Positions 8,506-16,652 of a DNA stretch of 64,000 nucleotides are shown here, in pieces. Location: positions 186,001-250,000 of the forward strand of contig NZ_PYWX01000029.1 of assembly GCF_003031675.1 (NCBI RefSeq). Direction: 5' to 3'. How positions within the stretch are numbered: the first letter of the stretch is position 1; every line of letters starts with the position of its first letter. Below the pieces are notes generated by a model that was not told the DNA's origin, ran no database searches, and saw only the letters and a list, made by a program, of their open reading frames with translations. The DNA is from Pseudomonas palleroniana (GTDB taxonomy: Bacteria > Pseudomonadota > Gammaproteobacteria > Pseudomonadales > Pseudomonadaceae). The translations under genes and the position numbers were made by a program.

Positions 8506-9624
8506 CTACCAACTCCATGGCTCCTCAGTTTGGCCGATGAACGTAGTGCCGTGCAGGAAAGTGTTTCGTTCTTGCGTAGTGGTGAGAGCGAACTTGGCGT
8601 AGTGTGAATGCGCCATTTCCTTCAACTGCTCCTGCCATCGCTCCTTGATGTCCTCTTCCTCAATATTTCGCCCGTCCAGAACCTCTACAGGCATGATCTC
8701 CGTCAGATCAATGGGTACAGCATGCACTGTGCCGATGCGCGAACGCAGGTTTACCGAACAAAGCTCTACCACCAGGCCGGCGATCCCTTTCTTCAATAAC
8801 TGCTTCAAAACTTTGAGCTTGTCTTTCGACGAGAAGTTAGTCGTTTTGAGCAGCGTGTTGTAATACGGTTTGAAGTAGTTGATTAAACCCGCTTCTGCCA
8901 GGGATACAACCTCCTTTCGGTTCAGCCGGACGTTCCGCAGGCGATCCAGGTGAGCCGAATCCTGCTCAGCAGAAGCTTGGGCTTCCACATTGAAATCGCC
9001 TCCATTACTGATGATCGTCTTACCGTGCTCGAATCGATACAGCAACAGCAGCACCTCTCGCTCGGGGAAATGCGTTGAGGTTTCGGCGAGGATTTGCTGA
9101 AACTTACTGTGCGACTGCAAGCGATCCAGGGCAGTTCGTGATCCGGTTCGTCCAATGCCCTGCCCCACATAGAGTATTTCCAAATCAGTGTCGTGCGGCT
9201 CCAAAGCGCTTTTTGCGGCTGCAACAATGACGTTTACCGCAATGAATTGCTTACCTTCGGGAGTCAATACGATCAGCGATGTTCCGTTGAGAGCTACCGC
9301 AACGTCGTCGATTGGAATGTCATCTGGGATCGACGAATGGCTGATTTCATAGACAAAGGGAACTGCAGTCATACCTTGTTCGCGCAGCACCAAAAACTCA
9401 CCGGCGACTGTCCGCCCGTTTAAAGCAAATCCTTCCGGTTTCAGGTAAATACGCTGACGACGGACGATGAGGTAAATGTTGCAGCCTAAAAGGGCAGCCT
9501 TATGCGTTGGATTATCTTTGACGCGGTATAGGTCCGCTGGCGTGAGCATGGCGGGAAAACTGGAATAGAGATGGGTAGCCCCTTCCATGGAAAACTGGCG
9601 GGTGATATCGCCAAGGTCGGTCAT
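8506..9624 (-). CDS. GIY-YIG-like domain protein, probable nuclease
   Basis: The protein has 372 residues. Around residue 150 it reads ILYVGQGIGRTG, then ALDRLQSHSKFQQIL. This is the YIG strand, conserved Arg/Gly stretch and R-L-x-x-H helix seen in divergent GIY-YIG endonucleases. The first GIY strand is less clear. The N-terminal ~110 residues are beta-rich, and the C-terminal part has a helix-rich segment with FKPYYN. It is upstream of and co-directional with the trypsin-like protease. A DNA-cutting role, and a pairing with the protease, are inferred. It is cargo of the Tn7-like element. Confidence 0.6.
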   Translation of the reverse strand: MTDLGDITRQFSMEGATHLYSSFPAMLTPADLYRVKDNPTHKAALLGCNIYLIVRRQRIYLKPEGFALNGRTVAGEFLVLREQGMTAVPFVYEISHSSIPDDIPIDDVAVALNGTSLIVLTPEGKQFIAVNVIVAAAKSALEPHDTDLEILYVGQGIGRTGSRTALDRLQSHSKFQQILAETSTHFPEREVLLLLYRFEHGKTIISNGGDFNVEAQASAEQDSAHLDRLRNVRLNRKEVVSLAEAGLINYFKPYYNTLLKTTNFSSKDKLKVLKQLLKKGIAGLVVELCSVNLRSRIGTVHAVPIDLTEIMPVEVLDGRNIEEEDIKERWQEQLKEMAHSHYAKFALTTTQERNTFLHGTTFIGQTEEPWSW

Positions 9625-9728
9625 GTGTTACTCCTATCGTCACGTGATGTTTTCAACGTTCAAGCTGCTTGTTGACGCAAGTGCCATATGAGGGAGACGG
9701 GGAAACTCCGGTCTAAAGGATGCCCGCA

Positions 9729-9967
9729 ATGATCTCAATACCTGAACTACGTCATATGATCGAGAGTGGTTTTCTACCCCTCACTTGTACCTGCACTGCC
9801 AATTCCGATAGTTCCTTGATGATCAAAATATTCGACCCGCTACAGGACGCATCGAGCTGCTGGTGACCGCTGTGTCCACCGATAATTTGACCTCTAACCG
9901 AGCGATCGCAAACCTTATTGGAGAACTGCGCAGCAAGCTGAGCCTGAAGAAAACGACCTTTCAGTAG
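9729..9967 (+). pseudogene. DUF1652 gene with a one-base deletion
   Basis: The frame opens MISIPELRHMIESGFLPLTC, which matches the start of small Pseudomonas DUF1652 proteins. It then runs into a stop shortly after FDPLQDASS. If one G is restored near 9839-9840, the sequence continues as GRIELLVTAVST and SNRAIANLIGELRSKL to a TAG at 9965, giving a full-length protein of about 80 residues. Both halves are well preserved, so the loss is recent, a sequencing error, or a rare frameshift site. The function of DUF1652 is unknown. It is too broken to appear as one long ORF. Confidence 0.7.
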
Positions 9968-10243
9968 ACCTCAGTCTCCTGCGCGTTAAGCATCGACTTA
10001 GTAGCTGATCTGAAGAGCAATCCTCATAGCCAGAAAGTAAAAGCCCCACATTACTGTGGAAGGCTTATCGCTATCGCTGTTTGCAGAGAATCAAGCTGTC
10101 GCTTCTTCGCCGCTCGACTCCGAGACTGTACGGTCCTTACTGAGCAAGCCAAGAGAATGGATTACTACTGGTTGTAACCGCCTATATCGCAGTGTCCTTG
10201 CTGGTCTACGATGATCAGCATCAACATTTCAGGGTCACATGCT

Positions 10244-10732
10244 TCAGGTAGTTTTCGTGAACAGTCGTAATTCGTACTCGCCGTGCTTTGACTTATAAGC
10301 AGTTCCGGAAGCTTGAAACCCGAGTTCGGCCAATACACGATGCATCGCAACGTTGTCTGACCTAGAAGTGGCAAAAATACCAGCTCCAGCCACTGTCGTG
10401 ATGACAGCCTTCGCCAAGTGAAAGGAATACTTGTTCCCCCTCGCCGCAGGCGCTATAAACACCCAGCCTAGCTCGTAAAGAAACGTTTGCTCTGGCAATG
10501 AAAATCCAGAGTGATCAGAAATTTTATTACGATATCTGTCACTAGGATTCTTAACTGCCGCTATCCCGACTAACCGGTTGTCGACCCGTAAAAATCCCAA
10601 AGTCTCTGCGGTCATTATACGATTAGGTAGCCCTTGGGTTGCCACCTCACCGCCTTGGACAACCAATTTAAGAAACTCTTCTCTCTCTCGATCCGAGCAC
10701 TCTCGCGGCCCCTTGACGTCTACTTGATTCAT
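10244..10732 (-). CDS. GNAT-family N-acetyltransferase
   Basis: This is a 162-residue protein with the GNAT pattern: a beta strand near residue 65 (RVDNRLVGIAAVKN), a strand ending in WVFIAPAARGNKYSFHLAKAV that carries the acetyl-CoA pyrophosphate loop (here A-R-G-N-K-Y, a variant of the usual R/Q-x-x-G-x-G/A), and a final strand FQASGTAYKSKHG. The start at 10732 is taken because GAGG lies just before it; an in-frame start at 10765 is weaker. The substrate cannot be told. It stands alone in an AT-richer part of the cargo and could be a toxin, a resistance enzyme or a metabolic enzyme. Confidence 0.72.
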   Translation of the reverse strand: MNQVDVKGPRECSDREREEFLKLVVQGGEVATQGLPNRIMTAETLGFLRVDNRLVGIAAVKNPSDRYRNKISDHSGFSLPEQTFLYELGWVFIAPAARGNKYSFHLAKAVITTVAGAGIFATSRSDNVAMHRVLAELGFQASGTAYKSKHGEYELRLFTKTT

Positions 10733-10905
10733 CCTCACCTCATTTGAGCATTTGTTTCTGCTCACTTCCTGAGAGCAATCTGCGTACAGGTGATCACGGC
10801 TTTACGTTGGCTAGGCTGATGCCGTCCTCACGCTAGAAAATCAATATGCAAATCGCAGCAGTATGAGTAGCCTATGCCAGAAACGATACCTGCTAGCCTA
10901 CGTAA

Positions 10906-11943
10906 TTAGCGCTTGCGCATCAATTCCTCTGAATAGCTACCGTCGTCCTCAGCACGCTGACGAAAATGCTCGTTGATAATATTTGGCATTTCCAACTCGA
11001 CTCCTGACTGATCAAGAATCAGCTTACGTCCAGTATTATTAAAGCGACCAACCTCATGTAGCTCGAGCTCAGCACTAATACCCGCTCGAAATGCATCAAT
11101 ATTCTCCTCACGTACTACGCACGCAATTGCCCAATCTCCCACGCCGAAGGCCAGCTGCCAGAGCGGCAAGCTATAGCATGTAGAAGCTTGGACAGCTAAC
11201 GAGTTCATAGGTAAAGAGGCTTCAGCGATGCAAATTCCTGCGCCATCTGCACAAAAAATATTGATGGCCTCAGTTAAACCATCGCTCAAATCACATGCTG
11301 CTACAACACTAAGGGTTTCCCTAAGATATGCGCCCTCACCAATACGAGCACTCGGATTGGTAAGCACATCGATCCATTCTTGTGGGATTTTTTCATCTGA
11401 AGTTGCCGCATCCATTAATGCCACTGCACCGGCGAACCCACCGAGCTGTCCTGCTATAAAAAGGTAATCCCCTGGGCTCGCAGAGGCTCGTCCGTAGGCG
11501 AAATTTTTTTTAACTGTTCCCAATGCCGCACCGATCACTTGAGCTGCGGGCCCTTCCTTGGTGTCACCACCCAAGAATACAATTTGATGAGCTGCACATG
11601 CTTCTTCGCAACCTTTGATAATATCGCGAACATCATTCGCGTCGAAATTCCCTGGCACGACGATGGACAGCATCAAGGCACGAGGCTTGGCTCCTACCGC
11701 TAGCAAATCACTGACATTCGCCGTTACCGCAAGGCGTCCCCACGTCCGGTAATCCCCAAGACCGCGGTGTACCGAGACTGGAAACGGTGCACGATCAATC
11801 TTGAATGCCAAAAGTTCTTCTAGACCTATATCAATGATACTCGCATCATGCCCAAAGCCATTAACGAATTCTGGAGCGGCATGAAGGGTGGGAAGCAATG
11901 ATTTCAAAAATGCTTTTTCACCAATATCGGACATTGTAACCAT
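10906..11943 (-). CDS. PurM/ThiL-superfamily ATP-binding protein
   Basis: The 345 residues resemble thiamine-monophosphate kinase (ThiL) and AIR synthase. Visible are an early GHDASIIDIG (metal/ATP Asp), WGRLAVTANVSDLLAVGAKP (the NDL-like helix), GGDTKEGP, and ASPGDYLFIAGQLGGFAGAV. The host should have its own ThiL, and this copy sits in a transposon with two unusual partners, so thiamine synthesis is unlikely to be its job. ATP-dependent phosphorylation or amination of a small molecule is inferred. Its ATG overlaps the stop of the preceding gene (TAATG), which shows translational coupling. This is the third gene of operon A. Confidence 0.75.
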   Translation of the reverse strand: MVTMSDIGEKAFLKSLLPTLHAAPEFVNGFGHDASIIDIGLEELLAFKIDRAPFPVSVHRGLGDYRTWGRLAVTANVSDLLAVGAKPRALMLSIVVPGNFDANDVRDIIKGCEEACAAHQIVFLGGDTKEGPAAQVIGAALGTVKKNFAYGRASASPGDYLFIAGQLGGFAGAVALMDAATSDEKIPQEWIDVLTNPSARIGEGAYLRETLSVVAACDLSDGLTEAINIFCADGAGICIAEASLPMNSLAVQASTCYSLPLWQLAFGVGDWAIACVVREENIDAFRAGISAELELHEVGRFNNTGRKLILDQSGVELEMPNIINEHFRQRAEDDGSYSEELMRKR

Positions 11944-12785
11944 TACTGCCTCCTACCCTTGATACTTACTTGCGGAGCAACAACATTTGACTCGGCTGTA
12001 GACTTAGACGATTGCAGTGCAGCCAACTGCTGCTTCAGTTCGATGGTAGTAGTATTATTTTTCTCAAACTCAAGTTTGTAGTCAGCTAGCGTTTTATTCA
12101 TATCTTTAATCTGATCGCGCTGTTCGCCGATCCGATCTAATAAACTACTGTAAGAGAAAAAACCAGGTACAGCCAACACAGCCACAACAAGCGCTGCAAA
12201 TACTAGCATTTGTCCACTTAGCCAAGTAAGTTTCTCCTGTACAGCTTTGGAGACATTAGCGATCTCTGTAAGACTGCTTACAAGCGGCTTAGATAGCTGC
12301 GCTTCTAGGCTTCCTACTGACCTGTGAGCACGGTTGCCAATCGAAGCTGCTGTTAATCTTGTAAATTCGATAGTCGCGACCCGCTCTCCGCATTTCAAGT
12401 GATAAGGAGCTGATGAAAGGTTATGAAGCATCACCACGACCTTACCATTATAAGTTGGATCAAATGGAGGTTGAGAGGTCAGCACCATTCCCGCGTAAAT
12501 GTGGGTCATTCGCAGCGAAACCCTAGCGGTCACATTACGGGGCAAATGAATATTTTCTGCGGTAAGAATAAAGCATACCGCATGTGGCGGAATAGTAATT
12601 GACTGTGATGCCCGCAGCATCTGTGTTTCAAATGGAAAAGCCCCATCACTTTGACCAATATAATATTCATCTCCGACCGTAAGATCATAAGAGCTCAGGC
12701 GAAGGTTGTTTTTTTCGTCAAATGGAAATATTAGGCCTGGACTTTTATTCGAAAGAGATTTTATCTCCGCATCGTTGAGTATCAT
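11943..12785 (-). CDS. dCTP deaminase/dUTPase-fold protein with membrane segment and coiled coil
   Basis: Residues 1-150 follow the trimeric dCTP deaminase/dUTPase fold: LRLSSYDLTVGDEYYIG, then RNVTARVSLRMTHIYAG, then DPTYNGKVVVMLHNLS and CGERVATIEF. The position of the dCTP deaminase catalytic Glu (IVLEFYN in Dcd) appears to be Met here, so deamination is doubtful; binding or sensing of nucleotides is possible. Residues ~190-210 (MLVFAALVVAVLAVPGFF) are one membrane helix, followed by a coiled coil of ~55 residues (DQIKDMNKTLADYKLEFEKN). The gene overlaps both neighbours (ATGA with the upstream gene, TAATG with the downstream one). It is the middle gene of operon A. Confidence 0.75.
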   Translation of the reverse strand: MILNDAEIKSLSNKSPGLIFPFDEKNNLRLSSYDLTVGDEYYIGQSDGAFPFETQMLRASQSITIPPHAVCFILTAENIHLPRNVTARVSLRMTHIYAGMVLTSQPPFDPTYNGKVVVMLHNLSSAPYHLKCGERVATIEFTRLTAASIGNRAHRSVGSLEAQLSKPLVSSLTEIANVSKAVQEKLTWLSGQMLVFAALVVAVLAVPGFFSYSSLLDRIGEQRDQIKDMNKTLADYKLEFEKNNTTTIELKQQLAALQSSKSTAESNVVAPQVSIKGRRQ

Positions 12786-13474
12786 CGACGAATTATCCTT
12801 TCTTTAATACTACATAACGTGACACGCAATTCGCTCTCTGACATGCCAATTGGTGCTGAGCAATCTCTGGCCGAAGCTTCTAAATCACTCTTCAAAACTA
12901 ATGCTTCTGTATTACGAGTGCTCCACGCAGACACTGTTAAAGTACCTTGTGTGACATTACTCACATTGTGGAGATCGAAGGCTCGTTTAGTATAAATATC
13001 CCCGGCTAACATAACGCGGCTTGCAACTAGTGAAACGTCTGTCAATCCGTCCGCCACAGCTACACTACAACCCATGGCAGTATCAAAGCTGTATCGGAAG
13101 CGGGCGTAATTCGCACCAGGTGTTAGCTCATAGGAGTTCTCAGACAATCGACCCAGCATGACGCGCGAGGAGAAATCTGCACAGTGAGAATGGATATCTT
13201 CCTTTTCTACGGATTCCCTATCCCAGAGGTGCAAGCGGAGGCAAGCGCCAGTACCTTCTGCAAGCAGCACGATTTTGATGAAACCCAACTGGTGCCTATG
13301 TGACCGCTGTGCGGCTTCAGTCAATAGGGAGGTGTCGGCCAACAAAAAATCCAAATAGTGGAGCAAAGCGGCGTTGGACGTGTCGTGAACTGTGTCCATG
13401 ATGGTCGGCCATTGAGATACCCCGCCGCGTACGAGGGCTTTGCTACCATCCTCTGCTTGGATTAAGGTCTTCAT
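12782..13474 (-). CDS. Cupin-like hypothetical protein
   Basis: The 230 residues contain LRLHLWDRESVEKEDIHSHCADFSS, with the His-rich H-x-H arrangement of a cupin-type metal site. Strands with spaced turns follow, and a second His occurs in RAFDLHNVSNV, like the second cupin motif. Cysteine-dioxygenase-like and acireductone-dioxygenase-like proteins share this look, but the substrate is unknown. The ATG at 13474 heads operon A, and its last bases overlap the next gene by 4 nt. No signal peptide or membrane segment is seen. The cupin assignment is moderate; the operon membership is strong. Confidence 0.6.
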   Translation of the reverse strand: MKTLIQAEDGSKALVRGGVSQWPTIMDTVHDTSNAALLHYLDFLLADTSLLTEAAQRSHRHQLGFIKIVLLAEGTGACLRLHLWDRESVEKEDIHSHCADFSSRVMLGRLSENSYELTPGANYARFRYSFDTAMGCSVAVADGLTDVSLVASRVMLAGDIYTKRAFDLHNVSNVTQGTLTVSAWSTRNTEALVLKSDLEASARDCSAPIGMSESELRVTLCSIKERIIRR

Positions 13475-13612
13475 TGCGGAGAAAATCCTTGAGTGGGGAA
13501 TGAGGCTTCTGGTGACGAACTCATGCCAGCCTGATAATTTTACCGGCCTTGGTCAATGCTCGTTGCTTAACCGCAGCTACGGAAGTGAAAGATTAGTATT
13601 TTAAGCGAAACG

Positions 13613-13966
13613 ATGGTATCAGGGCTTGGCTTCATGTCTTTCGGTGCAAGCGCTGCTTTAGCGACAGGCTTGCTGGTGTCCAAAACCAGGACGTCCATGG
13701 GCGCGGGATACGGGGTTGTGGCCCTTATGCCAATTATTCTTTCGGGCGCCGCAGTGTTAATGCTGCCGGTTTTCAACGATGCTAAATCACTGGGGTTCTA
13801 TCCGATTGGATTACTGCTCGCCTTAATGTGGCAGCAAGTAGGCCCGCTTTTGGTAGGCGTTATAGGCAGGCCAACGGTCGCTCAAATCCTGATCTACTCG
13901 TACGGATTCGTCGCTGCTCTCCTCTCGCTAGCAGCTACAGCGGCCGTGTTCTTGTTTGAACCTTGA
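13613..13966 (+). CDS. Small four-helix membrane protein
   Basis: This 117-residue, highly hydrophobic ORF has four likely membrane helices: near 5-23, 32-51, 60-85 (IGLLLALMWQQVGPLLVGVIG) and 92-115. Charged residues are few and lie between helices. The ribosome site before the ATG at 13613 is weak, and a second Met at 13634 is possible. It is transcribed divergently from operon A with a gap of about 140 bp. I do not recognise it. A membrane effector or immunity function is possible because of the neighbourhood, but nothing in the sequence proves this. Confidence 0.5.
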   Translation: MVSGLGFMSFGASAALATGLLVSKTRTSMGAGYGVVALMPIILSGAAVLMLPVFNDAKSLGFYPIGLLLALMWQQVGPLLVGVIGRPTVAQILIYSYGFVAALLSLAATAAVFLFEP

Positions 13967-14396
13967 CCTCAGCGCTCTATACCACGACCGCGTCTGACGA
14001 ACTGACTTACCGCGCTTGGAACTCAACGCGCGGCATCGAGCTCGTTAAATATTGATCGGGTTTGAGCCACAAATAGTGACGCACGCTGATTACACGGTCC
14101 GAAATCAAAGCTCATCCTACGACCAGAGCTGATATGGCGATCTCTGACCACAATGTCAGGAATGCTCATGCATCGAACACCAGATCGGCAACCTTTTCCC
14201 TCGCGACCTGGCCTTATCCTTGGTCGTCACCTTCCACAATCGTAAGCAACGACCGGCCTTCTTTACGCAGACGAAGCGCAACTTGGCGAGTGATGCAGTC
14301 ATTCCCACCCCAACAAAGCACTAATGGCCTGTTGCTATCGACCTTGATTTATGGTTGTATTTTGGAACAGCCATCGTTCGATTTTTAGACATCATA
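13967..14396. other. Spacer without a confident gene; possible gene remnant
   Basis: No convincing intact ORF is seen in these 430 bp. On the minus strand (about 14340 down to 14210) a 40-codon open stretch without a start reads NRPLVLCWGGNDCITRQVAL and then RKEGRSLLTIVE, which looks protein-like and may be a decayed gene end. The promoter of operon B should lie in the last ~100 bp. Confidence 0.4.
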
Positions 14397-14672
14397 ATGA
14401 CCTCAATCCAAAACCAAATTGAAGAGCTACTCGGCACGTTTTGGGATGAGCGCGAAATTGCCATCGCCAGTGATCCTACCTCTATCAATGATCTAGGTGC
14501 ACCTATGGACTCACTGACTGCTTGTGAAGCGATGATTGACATTGACGTCATCGTGGGCAAGAAGGTGCCGGTGGAAGTGGTCATACGAAACGGTGGTTAC
14601 GAGTCACGCGATCAATTCATTCAGCAAGTTACTGAGGGGGTACTTACGTACCTAGGTAAGGGAAATGAGTGA
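14397..14672 (+). CDS. Acyl-carrier-protein-like small protein
   Basis: This 91-residue acidic protein resembles an acyl or peptidyl carrier protein. A four-helix layout is suggested, and the segment GAPMDSLTACEAMIDID matches the D-S-L motif whose Ser carries phosphopantetheine, followed by the acidic recognition helix. The end (DQFIQQVTEGVLTYL) resembles the last ACP helix. The ATG at 14397 is preferred over an upstream TTG at 14355. It overlaps the following XRE gene by 8 nt and heads operon B. A carrier protein in a regulator-protease operon is unusual. Attachment of phosphopantetheine is predicted from the motif only. Confidence 0.6.
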   Translation: MTSIQNQIEELLGTFWDEREIAIASDPTSINDLGAPMDSLTACEAMIDIDVIVGKKVPVEVVIRNGGYESRDQFIQQVTEGVLTYLGKGNE

Positions 14673-15015
14673 AACAGACAATGATGAAGAACGAATTCAA
14701 ATAGCTGAGCGCCTCCGCACAGCACGCGAATATATGGGGCTTTCCCAAGCCCAAATCGCCCAGCTTGTAGGGCTACCGCGTACAGCCATCACCGGCATCG
14801 AAACCGGCACCCGCAAAGTCGAAGCGACGGAATTGAAACGTCTGTCGGGCATTTATCGGCGCTCTGCCGAATATCTGTTAACCGGTTGCGAACCTGCGTA
14901 TTCCGGTCCTGAACAGTTTGCTTTCTTGGCCAGAGCCGTTAATGGTTTGACCCAGAAAGATGTAGACGAAGTCGCTCGTTTCGCTGATTTCTTGAGGGCT
15001 TCGAAAGCCAGTTAG
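14665..15015 (+). CDS. XRE-family HTH regulator
   Basis: The 116 residues hold a helix-turn-helix near 15-65: RLRTAREYMGLSQAQIAQLVGLP, then RTAITGIETGTRKVEATELKRLS. This is the Cro/CI (XRE) DNA-binding domain. The rest is helical and may serve in dimerisation. It starts inside the end of the carrier-like gene and is followed after 9 nt by an ImmA/IrrE peptidase. XRE repressor plus ImmA peptidase is a known induction pair: the peptidase cleaves the repressor when triggered. It is likely the repressor of operon B. Confidence 0.88.
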   Translation: MSETDNDEERIQIAERLRTAREYMGLSQAQIAQLVGLPRTAITGIETGTRKVEATELKRLSGIYRRSAEYLLTGCEPAYSGPEQFAFLARAVNGLTQKDVDEVARFADFLRASKAS

Positions 15016-15024
15016 GGGATAGGG

Positions 15025-16041
15025 ATGCTCTCTAAAAGTCAGATCAGGGCTGTGACAACTCGCGCAGCAGAGGTTATCAGGGACTCTGGTGCGAAGCGGC
15101 GAATCGAAGAAGATGGGTACACACGAGTTGACCCGTTTCGCATCGCTCAATCTGCAGGCGTAGTCGTCATGCTACGCCCCCTCGAAAAATTGTTTGGCGC
15201 TTTTATTGACGACGGCCAGCCAGGAATCTTGGTTAACTCAGAGCGCCCCGCCGGGCTCATTCAAATGACCTGCGCACACGAGCTTGGGCACTTTTTCTTG
15301 CATCATGGCACCACGACGGATGACCAGCTCGACTATGCCAATACCGCGAGTAAGAAGGAGCTAGAAGCCGATTGGTTCGCCTATAGCCTTGTCGCACCAC
15401 GATGGGCTGTTGCAAAGATTATGAAACGAAAGGGCTGGAGTGTGGCTGATCTGGCACACCCCTTCATTCTGTACCAGCTCGCGCTCAGATTGGGCATCAG
15501 CTACAAGGCTGCAATCTGGTCACTTAACCGTTTGCAGTTATTGGACCGATCTGTCGCCGACGATGCATTGCGTGTACAGCCAGCATCGATCAAGCGATCA
15601 CTGCTGGACAAGCCGCTGGATAATTCTCAACGGGACGTATGGTTGCTGGATGAGCGAGATCGAGACCTCATTCTGGAACCTCGCGTCGATGACCAAGTTC
15701 TCGTACGACTCAAAAATCACACCGGTTCAGGTTACGTATGGACCACAGACGAGGCAGCGTCTGAAGGGTTTTCTGTTGAGCCTTTGATGATGCCAACCCC
15801 CAGCTCAAATGATGAAAATGCGCTAATCGCGGGTGGTATGCACTACCAGGACTATCTGGTTTGCTCAAAGACAAATCACTTATCTGGATCCGCACAGCTT
15901 CTGCTTAGCGAGCGCAAAGCATGGAATCGCGCGGCGCCCCCGCTGGATAGTTTCAGCACGTACGCGCGGTACGAGGATTTGGCCAATGGTCTCTCCCCCG
16001 TGGCCAAGGAATTCTTGCTTCAAGGAACTGACAGGTCGTGA
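15025..16041 (+). CDS. ImmA/IrrE-family metallopeptidase
   Basis: This is a 338-residue zinc peptidase. Near residue 90 it has MTCAHELGHFFLHHG, the H-E-x-x-H motif, followed about 30 residues on by LEADWFAYSLVAP, whose Glu completes the site. This domain in mobile elements cleaves partner XRE repressors. The C-terminal ~160 residues form an extra beta-rich domain (RDLILEPRVDDQVLVRLKNHTGSGYVW) like the chagasin/inhibitor-type folds that bind papain-like proteases. That is notable because the next gene encodes a papain-like peptidase. The gene overlaps the next by 4 nt (GTGA). It is the third gene of operon B. Confidence 0.88.
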   Translation: MLSKSQIRAVTTRAAEVIRDSGAKRRIEEDGYTRVDPFRIAQSAGVVVMLRPLEKLFGAFIDDGQPGILVNSERPAGLIQMTCAHELGHFFLHHGTTTDDQLDYANTASKKELEADWFAYSLVAPRWAVAKIMKRKGWSVADLAHPFILYQLALRLGISYKAAIWSLNRLQLLDRSVADDALRVQPASIKRSLLDKPLDNSQRDVWLLDERDRDLILEPRVDDQVLVRLKNHTGSGYVWTTDEAASEGFSVEPLMMPTPSSNDENALIAGGMHYQDYLVCSKTNHLSGSAQLLLSERKAWNRAAPPLDSFSTYARYEDLANGLSPVAKEFLLQGTDRS

Positions 16042-16652
16042 TCCAACCGCTCGTTACAATTCCAATGAATGCTCGAGACCAGGGAAACAGGGGCTCGTGC
16101 GTGGCCTTCTCAATTTCGGGGATCAAAGGCTGTATCGCAAATTATTTGTTGAGCCCTGAGTATGCCTATCTCGCCACGGTACATCAGAGTCCGAACTGGC
16201 AGCCGAATCAGGGTCTCCACATCCAAATTGCAATCACCGCCACGGCAGCTGGGCTTCCGGAAGACCATTACTTCCCTTATCAGCAGGACGAGCCCATTCA
16301 CCCGCTGCCTGTTTTACCCACGGGGTTGTCGCTTCACGGCCCACATATGGCGCTGATACCACCAGACTTGGCCCTGGTCAAGACGTGGCTAGGTGCAGGA
16401 AAACCGGTGGGCGTTTTACTCTCTCTGACCAAGTCATTTATGACCCCTATCGATGGAAAAGTAGCGTTCGAAACGGGAGTCTTCCCCGGTCGACATGCTG
16501 TTACGGTCGTAGGCTATGGAATCGACCAGTCAGGTCATGAACACTATCTAATATGCAACAGCTGGGGCTCGACATGGGGAGTGAACGGCCATGCGTGGCT
16601 ACCGGACTCCTATATCAACTGCCACGCATCATGTATCTACGGAGCTAACTAA
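16038..16652 (+). CDS. Papain-like (C1) cysteine peptidase
   Basis: The protein has 204 residues. All catalytic elements of the papain family are seen: QGNRGSCVAFS with the oxyanion Gln and nucleophile Cys near residue 20, GRHAVTVVGYG with the His near 155, and NSWGSTWGVNG with the Asn near 175. There is no signal peptide or propeptide, so it acts in the cytoplasm and is probably restrained by a partner. The upstream metallopeptidase has a C-terminal domain resembling papain inhibitors, so restraint by that protein is possible (inference). The gene overlaps both neighbours (GTGA before, TAATG after). Confidence 0.85.
   Translation: MIQPLVTIPMNARDQGNRGSCVAFSISGIKGCIANYLLSPEYAYLATVHQSPNWQPNQGLHIQIAITATAAGLPEDHYFPYQQDEPIHPLPVLPTGLSLHGPHMALIPPDLALVKTWLGAGKPVGVLLSLTKSFMTPIDGKVAFETGVFPGRHAVTVVGYGIDQSGHEHYLICNSWGSTWGVNGHAWLPDSYINCHASCIYGAN

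Noticed and set aside
10040..10075. Possible terminator with CCACA-TTAC-TGTGG stem
   Set aside because: The stem is only 5 bp and no T-run follows.
14134..14388. 84-codon plus-strand ORF before operon B
   Set aside because: Composition is not protein-like (rich in Ser/Thr/Arg from antisense bias), and a minus-strand remnant reads better.
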